From Dermatophagoides farinae (taxonomy: Eukaryota; Arthropoda; Arachnida; Sarcoptiformes; Pyroglyphidae), in assembly GCF_024713945.1 (NCBI RefSeq), contig NC_134680.1, positions 3,000,001 to 3,064,000 of the forward strand: a DNA stretch of 64,000 nt. Direction: 5' to 3'. Numbering within the stretch: position 1 is the stretch's first letter; each line of letters starts with the position of its first letter. Shown here piece after piece: positions 36,001 through 51,162 of this stretch. Below the pieces are notes generated by a model. It made no database searches. It worked only from the letters and a program-made list of their open reading frames with translations, and was not told the DNA's origin. The position numbers and the translations under genes are program-made.

Positions 36001-39000
36001 CATTTCTTTCGTTATTAATATTTCATTCATCATTCGTGAGAGAAAGAGAGTGAAGGCGAGAGAATATAATTGCTTTGCGTACACAAGGACCATATTTTTA
36101 TCCATCATTTCTAAGATGCAGGGTTTTGAAGAGAGAAAAAATTTATTGACCTATTTTGAATGAATGAATGAATGAATGGTGATTTAATATGAAACATACA
36201 TTCAAAAATAATAATGCTGTACTCAATCACAAAAAAATTCGTGTCCGTACTAACTATTTTCTTACTCGAATATTTTTTTTCTCCTATTTGACTATTTTTA
36301 ACACCAAATTTTTTTTTTGCCTGAATTGTTCATTTCATTCCAGCCAGAATATATATTGCATTCATTTGGACGATCTATGTCATGTGGATCGGTTAGTTAG
36401 GTTCTTTTCTTTTCTTTTCCTTTTTTTTCTTTTCTTTTCGTTTCGTTTTGTTTCGTTTTGTTCCCAAAAAGTGACCATGTGACAATCAAAGTTTGGATGA
36501 AAAATCTTAAATCTTTGTCAAATAATCAATTTTTCTTTTCTGTTTGTTTTTGGCTATAAATTTTCATTGATTTATAGCCCAAAACAAACAATGAAATGAA
36601 ATTTATATGAACATTAAACCATAAATAATCAAATCGAATGAAATGTTCACAGAAATGTTGGTCACATCAAAAATTATTCAATTTTCATCATCATCATCAT
36701 CATCATCATTTTGTAAATGGTAGTCATCTTTAAGGATCATGGATCATCATCATCAACATCAGGCAGTATTTCAAACAAACAAACGAAAAAAAAAATTAAA
36801 TTCAGAATTGAATTTTGCTGATATAAGCAGGAAATTTAATGAAAACCAAAAACTAAAGAAAGAAAAAAAAAATTTATCGACTGAATCGAAATGTAATGCT
36901 TGTGTGTGAGTGTTTATCATTTGAAAAATAATAAACGCGCGAGCGCTTCTTTCTCATATTACCCATCATCATCATCATCATCATCATCAAAAAAAGATTT
37001 CATAAGTGTCAAATGTTTAATAAATGAATGAATGAATTGTCATCCAACCAAACCAACAAACAATGAATGAATGAATGAATGGAAAAAAATGAATTTAAAA
37101 AAGTTTAAATAAAAAAAAAATGAAATTCATCTTGTCCCTGTCATTTCAGAAGATGATGATAATGTGATACATAAAAAGAGAAAGAGAGAGAGAATATTTT
37201 GAGCTTCAAATTTCCAAATTAGATCATTATCATTATTATCACATTTTTTTCTCAAAAAAAAAAAAAAATTAACATTCGAAAAAATATGGTCTGGTTAGTA
37301 TGTGATAAATACCGGCCGAGAAATGACATTTTAAATCTTGACTATGACTATTTAATATATTAATTAATTGTTGATCATTATGATATATGAGTGTCTGGGA
37401 AATTAATTCTGACCATAATAAAATAATTATTAAATAATGATTCAATTGATTTTATCACTAAATGATTGATTCAGTGATTCATTTCATTTCATGACAACAA
37501 CAACAAAAAAAAATCGGAAACAAATGGGTTATCGATCATCGATTGATAGGTTTAACTGTGTCAGGATAAACCCCATTTACCAAAGAAAAAAAAATTGCGA
37601 AACATTTTTTTTTTGAATTTGATAATGATGATTGACTATGACGATGATCATTCGTCTACTTTTCCAATTCATCATCATCATCATCATTTTGAATTTTTTT
37701 TTCTTCATTTTTCTTCGATTCTATTGTAATAGAAAATAAATAAACAAACGATTATGATGATGATGATGATGATGATAATAATGATGATAATGATAAAAAT
37801 GTGAATAACAAACAAACAAACAAACAGCAAAAAAAAATTCAAAGTAATTTTCAAGCCATAGTTATGGAATTTGATTTGAAATTTCTTCATTTTTTTCGGT
37901 TTTCTTTTAACTCTTTTTCCAACCAGACCAGACAAATAACAACAAAAACGACAATTCTTGGTATTTTGACGACGCTGATGATAATAATTATGATGGTGGC
38001 CATCATTATCGATGATGATCATCAACCACAGATCTCGTCTTTCTGTCTATCTTACACACCAATACAATGGACAACAACAACAACAACAACAACAACTAGC
38101 AATCAACAATTATCAAAAAACTACAACGTGAAACTCATTTAGTCATTCATTCATTCGGTGATGAATGAAATACAAATGATTTAACTATTTTTATTTTCAT
38201 TTTTTTTCTGTTTGTTTGTCTGATTTTTTTTTCTTTGATAAAAGTCAATCACTCTTTGCCGTTACTGTGAATTGTTTATTTTATGAACAAAACGAAAAAA
38301 AAAATTTCTCATCCAAAAAATGCTTTAAATAATGAACTTTTTGTTTTCTTTTTGTCATCATAATTTATTCATTTATTTAGTACATCACGTGATCAGTGAA
38401 GAAGAAGAAGAAGAAAAAAAAATAAAAAACAGAAAGAATCAAATGATGATGATTATCAAAAGTGTTAATGATGATTATGATTTTTTTACTATAAACTAAA
38501 CACACCATACACACACACACACAATTCATTGAATTTTTAATTGATTTATAGGCACTCATTTAGATGACGCCCTGTGACGCTATGTACCATTCACAAGTCA
38601 TTCATCATAATTTACAATGACAAGAATGTGATTGCACATTGCCTACTGACGATGGTGGCGTGTCACAAGAAGAAGAAAAATAAAATTTTTTTTTCAAGAA
38701 AATGATGAAAGTCAATATGTTTTGATGCGTTTCACCTCATAATCATTTCAATTTTCTTTTTTTTTTACAAAATTGTTGTCGTTTGTTTATTAAAGAGGAC
38801 AGTTATTTTCATTTCATTGATCATTTCGATTGATTTGTGTTTGTTTGTGTTTGTTTTGCTTGTTCTTTTTTATTATTATTATTATTTAATACAAACACAA
38901 AGACATGTTGATGATGATTATATCTTGGCCAAAACAAAACATAAAAAAAATCCATTCGATTTATCAATCATCATCATTAAATTATAAATCACTTAAAACA

Positions 39001-39770
39001 CCAAAATGATCATAGATTTATCAATTTGATTTAAAAGATGAATATAATTAGAAGAAAACGGTGGATTTAAAAAAAACAAAGATTAATGATTCTTTTCAAA
39101 ATGGCTAACGACGAATTTCTCTTTAATTCAGTCTCCATTAATGAAAAAAAAAAAATTAATGAATGAATCATCGATTCAAGATCAGGTGATGGCAATGATA
39201 AAAACTACAATCATCACCCACACTACCACCACGCCGGATACCATCAGTATGTTGTTTGATGTTTTAGTCGTTTTTCTTTTTTTTTTTTTTTGCTTCACAA
39301 CCATATTTAAATTGTTACCATAATGTCATTGACCAGTTTGTTTGACTATAATTAAGTATCTTGTTATTATTTTTTTCCCGATAATAATAATAATTCTATC
39401 TGTTGCTGATGTTCAAGAGAAAAAAAAACATCTAAAATGATAATAATTGATAAAATGATAATGATGAGAAACGAAAAAAAAAAATTCCAAGTAAAATGTT
39501 GAAAAGTTCTCTTTTTCGATATCAAGTTAGTCATTTTTGTTTGTTTCTTTGCTTCATTTCATCATAGGTTAATTGTTGCGTTGATTTTTTTTGTTTTGTT
39601 TTGTTTTGTTTGTTCATTTGAAAATTCTTTTTCATCATCGAACCGAATCCTCACGCAATAGCCACGATATAATAATATAAATCGAATTGGATTCAATGTC
39701 TTTTTTTCCCTTTGTTTGTTCGTTTCGGATGATGATTGTGACAATTGTGTTCCTTTTTTTTGTGTTAAAA

Positions 39771-39818
39771 TTTGGCCAAATTAATCTACCAATTATTTGG
39801 TCGATTAATTTGGCCAAA
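39771..39818. repeat. 48-bp near-perfect hairpin
   Basis: The 16-mer tttggccaaattaatc is matched by its exact reverse complement at 39803-39818. Inside, accaa pairs with ttggt around a four-base loop, with one mismatch between the two stems. The whole can form a 22-bp stem. The function is unknown. The stem is shorter than a usual pre-miRNA, so cruciform or dimeric protein-binding roles are as likely. Confidence 0.8.
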
Positions 39819-40077
39819 TATTCAAAAATGAAAAAAAAATCTTTTTTTTCTCCACTGTTTTTGTATTATTAAAAATAATATCATCGATTATTATAACCGA
39901 AAAATGATTTGTAATTAAAATTTAAATTTGAAACAAAACAAAATGAATAATAAAAAAAAAACATTCTCATTCATCAACAATACCGACCATATGTGTAATG
40001 AAAAATGATGTTTTTTTTTGGTGTGACAAATGTTCAATGAAATTCTATCATTTTTTTCAATGGTGACATCCACTTAC

Positions 40078-40300
40078 CAATCGTGTATCCGATGATCGGG
40101 TACAGTGCATTTGACAGCCATTTTTTTGTTTTTTTTTTTGGTTTCAAATTTCCCAAAATAAATAAAACCTGAAACTTAAACATACAATCAAATATGTGTA
40201 TGAAGATGATGATGATGTCATCATGTGTCGGAACACGAGCCAAAAAAAAAATGTTATCGGATACGGAAAAGATATGGCTAATTTCACATTTTTTTCCCAT
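40078..40300 (-). other. Candidate exon with strong donor
   Basis: On the minus strand a frame from an ATG (complement of 40298-40300) runs to a perfect donor, CGATTG|GTAAGTG, with its GT at 40077-40076. The last 45 nt are unusually complex and read SNALYPIIGYTI before a split codon. No AG acceptor lies close upstream of that complex part, so if it is real it would be a first exon. I do not recognise the peptide. Its phase (1) is compatible with the microexon at 24547-24585. Confidence 0.22.
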
Positions 40301-41733
40301 ATTTCCATTCAGATTTAATTCAAAATAGAATATTTATTACAGAATATTTCTTTATTTTTCTTGTTTGGTTCTGAATCTTTCGAAAGTTGTTGTTATTGTA
40401 ATTGAAAAGAACTTTTTTTTTCATCCATTGACTAGTTATTCAATATAGAATAATGATATTCAATTTGCATTTAACCTGTTGCATTCTTGTTATTATGTTG
40501 AATTCAATGAGGTCAAATATTATTTAATCGAATGATTTGTTTTTTTTTTCAAGTGACAATTTTGACAATTTTCCAATTATTCAATGATAAATAACATTTA
40601 TTTAGCCTGGTAATATATGATTGAAAATAACCGAGACGGATGCTATTTTTTCTTTCCCGGCTGTCGTTTTTGTCGTATCATGGAAAAAAAATCCGAGTCT
40701 TCTTTTTCTTTATTTTTTTTTTATTTTACAATAAATCTCAAATTGTTTTGTAGATCAAGAAAGGCGAAAAAAAAATCCGCTTGTCATCATCATCATTATC
40801 ATTATGTTGTCCAGTTGAAATTCGAGATAATAACTATCCACACTATGTTGGACATCTGGTTTGTCTGAATTGATTCTAACAAAAAAAAAAAAAAAAAAAA
40901 CAAAATTATCACATCATATTATGACAAATATGCGGCAAATATTATTCTTTGTGTGACCGAGAAAAATAAGGACCATGTCATATATTATCATGCAAAAAAT
41001 TGAAATTATCAAACAATCTATACTGACATCACTATGCCGACACATGTATAGTCATCATGTCTGATCGAACGTCTGTTTTTTATTAATAAACACGCCCCCC
41101 CCCACTGCTCAATAATGATGAATTTTATTAATATAATTTTGGAAATTAGCTTTTGTTTTGTTTTTTGTTTTTTTTTTTTTTTGATAGTCATTCATTTTTC
41201 AATATACAACCACCCCACCGGTTAATGGTCATTAATTATAATGTCAAGACCTGTCACACATACATCCCCTTTTTGTCATGGCATTGATTCTAAACTGTAC
41301 ACTGTGGTTAAATTTTTTTTTGTTTTTTTTATATTTCCAGAAACCAGATTTTTGAGGGAAAAAATTCAAGAATATTCCATTATGTGATGGCTGTGGTCAT
41401 CAATGGGTGTTAATGTCAAACACACATCGTGTGTGCATTCATTCATTTATTTAAAGATTCGATAAATTATTTTTGTTACCAAAGAAATTCACGGGAAAAA
41501 ATTTCTGGAATTTCATTTCTTTTTTCTTCCACTACTTTCAAATTGACCATGAAATGATGAAAAGCAAAAAAAAAAAAAAAAAACATATACAAACATCATC
41601 ATCATAATGTCATTATATTTTTTATCTGACACAAAATTCAATCAACCATAAACAGACGAACGAACTAAATACCAGAACAAACAAACAAAAAAACATGGAC
41701 CATAGGACATGGAAAATCATCATCAAAATCTGT

Positions 41734-41777
<44 letters not shown>

Positions 41778-43100
41778 CTTCTTTTTTTTTCTCCCATCAA
41801 AAACGATTAACGATTAACATTGAGAAAAAAGAAAAGCTTCGACAATCCACATGGATGATGATGATGATGATGACTTAATGAATAAATATTCAATAATGAT
41901 GATAATGATGACAAAAGAGGCCTAAGCTTATCAAAAAAAAAATGAAAAGAAAAAACGACAATCATAATAATAATGATGATGACACCTTATCTTATCACAC
42001 ATACACACAAACATACGAAGAATGTCTTTATTTATTCATTATCATTGTCATCATCATCATCATTCAACTGCTGAAATTGACTTTGATTTTTCATTTCTCA
42101 TTATGACTGGCCGGTTAAAACAAGAAACTTTATAGAGTATATACTTTTTTTTTCTGTTTTTGTCAATTTTGTCACTGAATTTTCAATGATTCGTACGTAT
42201 TTTTTTACGACCATCACCATCATCAGTAGTACACGAAAATTGTCACACAGAGATGAAAATAATTAACCAAAAACAAAAAAACAACAACAACAAATAAATA
42301 AATAAAACACAGATTCCACAATCATTGAACCGATATATATTATCATCATTGTTTCTTTCATTATGTTTGTTGTTTTTTTTTTTTTTTTTTGATTTTCGAT
42401 AGATGAATGACACTTTTCTGACCATCATTATCATTACTATTATGTAATATGTGTCCCCTGTGTCTGACACTAAGATTTAAAACAATGTAGTGTAGGCAAC
42501 CTTTTGTGTGTTTTTTGTTTTTTTTTTTCTTAGCTAAAATAGTAGTAATAATAACAATATAATTAATCATGCATTCATTGAACCGATTCACCCATCATGA
42601 TGATGATGAAGCGCTTAATTACCGGCAAAATTATTTGGAAAAAAATAATTTAATCTTATCTATTTATCTAGTAAAATGAAGAGATTTCTTGCATGTTATG
42701 AATCGTGTGTGTGTGTGTGTGTGCGTGTAAGAATTGAATAAAGCCGGCTTTCTTTTTAAAAATTAACTTTTTTGTTTTATTGTTACCTGTTTTTTTTTTT
42801 GCAATTTTTTTTTCGTTCGAGAAGTTTCTTTTTTTTGCCACAATTATTAGACATATATAGAGGAATATCGACACCTACGCGTTGAAGTTTTTGGTGACAA
42901 TTGGTTTTAATGTCATTCGATTAATCATTTTTTTTGATTGCTTGTTGGTTTTATTTTGTTACGTTGAAAATTAAATTATTTTTACAGTGTTAATTCACAA
43001 CACAGTTTACAATACAGTATTTTTAGATTCATAATAAGGCTTATATTTCCAAAATTTGAAATTCTATAGAATAAATTTTAACCAAAAAATAGAGAGAAAA

Positions 43101-43141
<41 letters not shown>

Positions 43142-44202
43142 AACGGAATTTATCCTAAGTGGATCGTTTTTCTGGGAAAAGAAAATTCCCAATATCAATT
43201 TGGATTCACGGAATTTTCGTCCATTTCTCTCTCTCTCTCTTTCTTTCGTCCCTGATTTCAATTTGTTTTTGTTTTTGTTTTTGTTTTTTTTCGTTTGTTT
43301 GTTTATTTAGTTGGAAAATCTATATACCATTCAATCACAATATCTGTATTGTTTTATTCGAGATTTGTTCTTTTTTTTTCTTCGTTACCAGAAATTGGCC
43401 CCAAATGAACAGTAGAAGCAACAACAACAGAATTAGAATGAAATTCAAAAGATTTTTTTTTCTGGATTAACTATTCAATCACAATCATCATCAGTGGATA
43501 TCAACCATTCTTCGGTTGCTTTTCATCCCCCCCTTATCATCATCATTTTCCCATCCGTTATAATTACAAGGAAATAGAAAAATCTGGATCAAGCCAATAT
43601 GAATTGTTGTTATTGAATATTATTCTATTTCCATTGTCACACAGTTGACAAATGGTAAATAAAAACAAACAAATATCGATTCAATTCCAAGAAAACAAAA
43701 ATGTCGATCTCCAATCCCAATGTGTTTTTGTTATTCGTTGTTGTTGTTGTTATTATTGTTGACTGTTATGTCATATTGGCCAAAAAAAAAATATAAGAAC
43801 AGGAATAAGAAGTAGGGGAAAAACGATAAATTTCATGATGATGACATTAACATTATACACAGACAAAAAAAATACCATATCTATACAGACTACGCAAGCT
43901 GTTGGCCATGCAACAGCAAAAAAAAATTTCTACAGAATTTGCAACACAAACAAACAAACAAACAAAATATGTTTGCCAGTAATCAATATATCCTAAATGT
44001 CTATTTCTTTATTTGTGTGTATCATAATAATCTAATCTGTTTTTCTCTCTTTCTTTCTCTCTCTCTGTTTCTTTAGTCTCTGCTTGTTTGTTTGTGTAAT
44101 ATATTTTTAAATGTCGTCGTCGTTTTTTGTTGTTGTTGTCAAACTTGGTGATTTGAACTTCAAATTATTATTATTATATATGAGAATTTATTTTTGTGAC
44201 AC

Positions 44203-44458
<256 letters not shown>

Positions 44459-45968
44459 AGATAGATAGATATAGATATCGTTCATCTTTTTTTTTCTTCT
44501 TACTAAACATAATTTTTTTTTTGCATTGCCTGCCTTATGTTTGATTTGATGTTTTGTATACTATTGTTGATGGTTATAGAATGAACACACACACACACAC
44601 ACACACACACAGTGAGAGAGAGAGAGAAAACAAAAATAAAGAATTACATACACACACAAAAAAAAATCTGATATTCTCAAGTTTTATCATTCAAATGTTA
44701 TATACATACACCAATCTGTTCAACTTATGATTCAGAATCATCATCTTCATCATTTGAAACTTTCTCAGAACATCTTTACTTATTTTTACTTTTTCTTCAT
44801 AGTAGTAGTAGTTTCTCTCTTAACACACATAAGAAAACCAACCAAAAAAATGGATATAAAAGTAATAGAGTCTTTTTATCAAAGTGGTGGTGGTGGTTGT
44901 TGTTGTTTTTGTTGTTATTTTTGCTATTCGTGTGTTTACAGATATTATGAATGAATGAATTTTCAACAAGAAAAAAAAACAAATGAACATTCTAATGTCA
45001 TTGACATTAACAAACTTTTTTTTTTGGTCGAAATACCACTGTGTGTGTATCTGTATATTTTGTATGAATGATGATGGCTTTGCGTATATATATATCATGG
45101 ATGGATGTTGTTGTTGCTTAAAATTCATAATAATAATAATAATAAAATAAATGAGCGCGGCATGGAAATGAAAAGAATTATTATTATTATACAACAAAAA
45201 AAATTTAAATTTTTTTTTTACCATAATCTTAAAATGAAATGAATATATCATGGAATTCAAACTTTGACCCTATATCATATGAAGGTTACATGGATGAATG
45301 AATGGTTGTTTTTGTCGTTGTTATTATTATTATTATTTCATTTCAATTTCTTTTCCAAATGGATTTAAAAAGCAAAACAAAACAAAACAAAAAAAAAAAT
45401 GAAAAAAAAGAATAAAATTGATGATAATCAATTCATCAATGGCAAAACAACAACAACAACAAAAAACTTGATTTTGATTCTACTTATTTGTTTTATAACA
45501 ACAACAATTTTTTTCGTTTTTTTTTTGTTCGGACAGTTGTTGTTTTCTCTCTCTCTCTCTCTTTATCTCAATGTGTGCGTGTGTGTTTTTTTGTGTTAAT
45601 GATGATGATGATGATGATGATGATGATAATTGCAATGGCTCGATTACGACATTTGTCGAAATTGAACCAGGCAAAAAAGAAAAAAAAATTGAACGGAATT
45701 TTTTTGTTACTTCGAAAAAATACTATCCACACACACACACACACACAGGCAGACTTTCGAATTTTCCGGCTATCGGCTTTCGATTTCGATTGGAAAAAAA
45801 ATGAGCGAAAAATAAAATTTTTCGGTTTCCTTTTTTTTCCAACGACGAATCCGGCAAATTTATTTTATTTAATTTTATTTATTTTTTTTTCGAGATTTCA
45901 AAAACGAAAAAAAAAAAATTACGAACCGCTTGCCAGTCATTCAGTTCATGTTTGATCTTGTGTATTAC

Positions 45969-45971
<3 letters not shown>

Positions 45972-46040
<69 letters not shown>
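45972..46040. repeat. (CT)n microsatellite, 69 bp
   Basis: An uninterrupted CT tract. The matching open frames on both strands are repeat artefacts. Confidence 0.97.
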
Positions 46041-46045
<5 letters not shown>

Positions 46046-48009
46046 TTCTTTTTCGATTTTTAAATTGCGTGATTTTTTTTTGTTTCGTTATTTTGTAAGA
46101 ATTAATTGTGTTATTTATTAGAACCACCAGAAATGCCCAATGTGTGCGTGTGTGTGTGTGAAGTGAATGAAAAATAATAATAATAAATCTTTTTGATAAG
46201 TGTTATACATTACATTACAAACGGTAAAAAAAACCGGTTATCCGATTCATTGGCCATTTATTTATTATTTGTTTTTTTCTTGACCAGAAAAAACAAATTT
46301 TTTTTTGTTGTCTCACTGTTTCTGTTTCTGTTTTTTTTCTTTTTGTTGTTGAATCCAATTCTATCGATGGAATGATGATTCTCAAAGGAGAAGGAAAGAA
46401 AAAAAAACGCCGACAAATAATGATGAGATGGATGGATGGATGGATGGGTGGATAGATTGAATGGATGCACATGGTGTAAAACTGATGAAACAAAAAAAAA
46501 ATTTTTTTTTGTTGTTGTTCGCTTTAATTGGACAAACAAATTGCTAAACAGAGAATAATTATTTATTCGCGTTGTACGAATTGATCAATCGAATAAATGT
46601 CGGCACGAACAAACGATTGATGTTTGGTGCGTGTGTGTGTGTCTGTGTGTGTGTATGTGAATGTGGACAATAGTCAACAAAATTGTCGATGAAAAAACAG
46701 TAGAAATTCAATCGAATCATTGATCAATCGATTGATGTTCATCCAAATTTTTTTTTTTTTTGGATTAGAATCGGGTTTCGATAATGCCGGTCATATATAT
46801 TACCGGAAAAAAGGTCGATTATATATAGCGTGTTTGTCTGGCCACAATTGTAATTATCATTTGTCTGCAAATGGATGTTTTTGTGAATGTGTCTGTGTGG
46901 AAAAAAAAATTCTCATTTCTTTTCATTCAAACAACTTGATTTTCGATTTGGCTGATAAATCGGATGATGATTAAGACGCAGAAATTTTTGTTGTTGTTTT
47001 TTGTTTTGTTTTGCTGATAATTAACACTTTTTTTCGTTAACTTTTTTTTCTGATGATTCATGACAGCTAGACTAATGGTTATCGTTTGTTTCTTGTTTTT
47101 TTTTCATTGTTATTCTTTAGATATTTATAAATAGATCATGATGTTCATCATCATTAGCAGAACACAAATCTCTTGAAAAAATGGAATAATCAAAGGGTGA
47201 TAAGCAAAAAGCCTACGCCAATTTGAATGGAAAAAAATCAAAATGGATTGATGAATGGATATCCATTGAAAAGATCCTATATGATGAATCTAATCATTTG
47301 GAATCTAGATTTAAACATTCATCAATTCACCCAAAAAAAACGATAGATAGATAGATAGATAGAATGAAAACACATTAAATAAATGAATGTCGAACAAACA
47401 AAAAAAAAAAAAAATTCATGATGATGAGCACTCTGGTTTATCATTTTCTTAATGTGCCTCCCGAAGAATCTTTTTGGTTTCTTTTTGGCTGCGTTGATTG
47501 ATTGGATTCATTTCGAATAAAGACACACGAATAAACAATAATAAAAACAACGAATATTCATCAATATATCTGTCACATTTTTTTTGGGGGAGGTATTATA
47601 TGATGATAAAATAGTGGTCATTTGATTAAATAAAAAAATTCGAATCTTTCTCCTCGGAATCCTTAATTCGAGAATCTATCATCGCCATCTATTGTCAGAT
47701 GTGTGCAGCCTTGCATTTTTTTTTAGAAATTCGAATTCGGTTTGTTGATTCGAACATTCGAACGCTATCACCCGTTTGAACGGTTTAAATTCAATTATCG
47801 GGAATCCTCCGAAATTGTTTTTTTGTTTTGATTTGTTTTTCTCAATTACCAACGTAGAATGGTGTGCGTGTGAGCGAATGATGATTGTGTTTGCTACTAA
47901 GCTCTCGATTTTCCAATTGTATGTGTGTGTTTGTGTGCATTCAATGTTGAAATTAATCCTACACTTGAAAAATTTATTGTGAATCAAAAAAAAAACGAAA
48001 TGATCTTAC

Positions 48010-48100
48010 CATCAATATGAGTGATGACGATGATGACGAATCGGATGCAATGTGAAATAATCAAATCAATTTCGACGGAAATTTCAACACGCAACAAACG
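48010..48100 (-). other. Candidate 91-nt exon, possibly 5' UTR
   Basis: On the minus strand an AG (CATTTAG at 48102-48101) precedes a relatively complex segment ending at a good donor, ATTGATG|GTAAGAT, with its GT at 48009-48008. One frame is open throughout, but the peptide is not recognisable. It could be a transcribed leader of a minus-strand gene. Confidence 0.2.
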
Positions 48101-51100
48101 CTAAATGTTTTTAAATGTGAAAAAAATTGTACGTTTGTTGACATTTTTCTTGTTGTTGTCGTCAAAATATACAACAAAAACATTCATCCGATGTAGATAA
48201 AATTACATGGAATAGACAGATTGATTTCCTCGAAATATTTATATATTGATAATGATGCCCCTCTCTCTCTCTTGCATTTTTATTTGTAGTAGTTGTGGAA
48301 AGAGGTAATGGGTATAATAATATGATATTTTAAAAGAATCAAATATACAAAATGATCCTTATTTTTGTTATTGATAGTGCTATGTTGTCTTTATCTGGGT
48401 CAAGTTTAATCCATTGATTCATTATAAACAATTTGATTCTAGAAAAAAAAATATAACTGGTTACAACCAGAGAAAGAGAGAGAAATAATCAGTGTGTGTG
48501 TGTGTGTGTGTGTGTGTTGCCATTTTGGATAAATGGATGAATAGATTTTGTTTGATTGATTGAAAGCGATGAAATATAGTGAAACAACATTCGTTTTTCA
48601 TAGCTTTCCGAAGAAGAAAAAAAATTAATGATAATAATAACAAATGTTTAAATGTTTGTCATCAAAACAACGATAAACACGTTGAATGTTTTTTTTTTAT
48701 TCGTTCGAAGATCATGATCATTAACATTCATTTGAACATTGCTTGCAAAGAAAGCAAAAAAAAATACGAATAACCAAATCCAAATCAGAATCATACAAGC
48801 ATAATAATCATTCGAATTTGAATATATCAAGAATCCTTCAATGCCTGTTTTGACTTTGTTTGTTTAGTCTAGCCAATGTTGTCGTCAATGTTGTCGTCGT
48901 GGCAGCCATCTTATCAAGGACAATCAAAATCATAATCATCATTCTATAACCAATAATAATGATTTTTTTCTTTTTAGGCTACAATTTCCATTGAATCTAA
49001 CATGGCGCCATCATCATCATCATCATCACCTCATGTTTGATCTATTCTTGATGTTTATTCTTTCAAAAAAGTTGGATTATTGCCTATATTTCTAGATGTC
49101 TATATTTGGATAATTCTATATATTGAGGATCGATAATCTTATGGTCTGGTTATCCTCATATTTTTTTTGTAGACATTTGAAATATGACGAATATAGTTTT
49201 TTACTATTGCTGTTATTGTTGGCCACCAGAAATAAAGAATAAAGCTAATCAAATTAGAATGAGAATCCAAGTGTATATTGCCTTCTTTCCACCATCATCA
49301 TCATCATCATCATCATCAGCATCATGGTCATGTCTAGACAGACATGGCAAATGTTTCCGCCACCCACGGCATCATCATCAATGAAATGCCCTGGTCCCAC
49401 AGCAACAGAAAAACAAAACAAAATAACGTTCCTTTTCAAAAAAAACGAGAATGGCACGCATGACAATTGACCCACAATTGATGGAATAATGGCAGAATGT
49501 TGATATCATCATTTCTATATACAGAATAGAATAGAATTGAATGGCTAGATGGTTGGATCGTTAATTTGGTTTGGTTCAATGTTCGAATCATCGAGGGTGG
49601 GGGTGTGGTAGTTGTGTGTTGATGAAGGTTTTGTTGTTGTTGTTGATGATTCCCACCCCTCTTCATTCATCATTCATTTTCGTTGGACCATTTTTTGTTT
49701 TTTATTTCTTTCCAATAATCATTTCGTCAATAACGCCGGTATCTGGTGTGTATGTTTGTGTGTGTGTGCGTGTAACTGTCTGGTAACAAAACAAAAGCAA
49801 AAATTCATTTTCTTTACATTCAAACACATAACACATAGTGAGAGAAAACTTTGGTTGCCGAGGACAAGGACGATTCTGTCGAGTTTTTTATTCGATTTGC
49901 GCATATCCATAAGACCCAGCAACAACAACAACAACAGAATTTGATGGCGCCGATGCTTTTGATTGGAGCATTTGTTGTTGCTGTGCAGATCTAAACTAAA
50001 CCAAAAAAAAAAAAAAAAAATGTTTGCAACAAAATAAAATGTGGGTGCAGCAATTGCCAGATCTAGGGTCCATATAATGATGATGATAATGGGAAGGCCA
50101 TATATGAAAATCCCAGGCTCTTGACAGTTTGTTGATTGTTTGTGAGTGTGTGTGATATAATCATAATAAATTATATTAATCAAACGTCAACCCAATACAA
50201 CGCACAAACACAGACACAGACAGATATTATACACACATAAAGAATCTACAAATAGAATCTTTGAGAAATTCTCTTTTTCAATTTCTTATGATTTTTCTCC
50301 AATTATTCGATATACAACGTAGAAATGTCCGTATACAATTAACCGATAATTCATTTTTGGGATCAAACCAGATGATGAACATAGAACCGGATCAATTTTT
50401 TCCACATACACACAAAAAAAAGCTGGAGAATAATCCTGAATGAAAGAAAGAAAAAAAAATTGAAATTTTACGCGCATTGAAATTCGGATACCCGAGATAG
50501 TTGTCGTATAAAAGTCGAATAAAATTGATCCATCAAGTGAGAGAGACGGAAAAAACAGGGCTAAAATATATATAAAGAAAATGAAAAAAAAGAATATTAT
50601 TATTTTACCCCAAAAAAATGACAAACTCTCTCTCACTCTTTCTCTTTCAAGCACACATTTTAATACGAATCTTGTGATCTTGAGTACACCTATATTTCCA
50701 CCTACCTCATATATACAAATGACATCCATTATTTTAAAAAATTTATAATTTATAGAAATGTTATCATGCGTGTGATGATGTAATGATAATGATGAATATA
50801 ATTATTATTTGATGATGATTATCATTGCTTAAAATACAAATGTGGGATGCTTTTTCAGAAAACAAAACAATCGAATCATCATCATCATCAAATGAATTAT
50901 ATAACTAACCAACATACACGCGTGCGTTGATAAGATCATCAATATCTTAATTACACGTGAATGGAAAAAATTGTTGTTTAGAAATTGGAAAAAAAACTTC
51001 CAGGTCAATTGATTGTAATGAAAATTTTTCCATATCCAATAAAATCTATTAAGAATTGAAATGTCTTACAAGTCTTACAAATCAACCAATCGATTAATTA

Positions 51101-51162
51101 ATAATTGAATTTCTAACAATCATTATCGATATATGATGATTTCCTGTTCCTTTTTTTTCTAG

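Larger units (their letters stand above)
33089..44202. other. Gene-free microsatellite-rich stretch, second part
   Basis: It contains (GT)n at 35143-35166, (CA)n at 35249-35268, a T run near 35349-35366, (ATC)n at 36687-36710 and 36966-36989, (GAT)n at 37755-37776, an A run at 40882-40901, (TC)n at 41739-41769 and (GA)n at 43105-43138. A 48-bp hairpin lies at 39771-39818 and a possible exon ends at 40078. No other gene signal was found. Confidence 0.5.

Noticed and set aside
36344-36389. Exon-like block between ATTCCAG and GTTAGT on the plus strand
   Set aside because: All three frames are open, the donor is non-consensus, and such AG..GT pairs are common by chance in this AT-rich DNA.
40617-40868. 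83-codon ATG-initiated frame
   Set aside because: Phe/Lys/His runs from homopolymers and ATC repeats; no domain or splice support.
45879-46127. Open frames of Arg-Glu / Leu-Ser type
   Set aside because: Artefact of the (CT)n microsatellite at 45972-46040.
46720-46974. 84-codon frame with several Cys residues
   Set aside because: It starts at TTG; the Cys/Val part comes from GT repeats, and no family pattern fits.
49578-49590. GTTCGAATC resembling a tRNA B box
   Set aside because: No acceptor stem, D arm or anticodon arm can be drawn around it.
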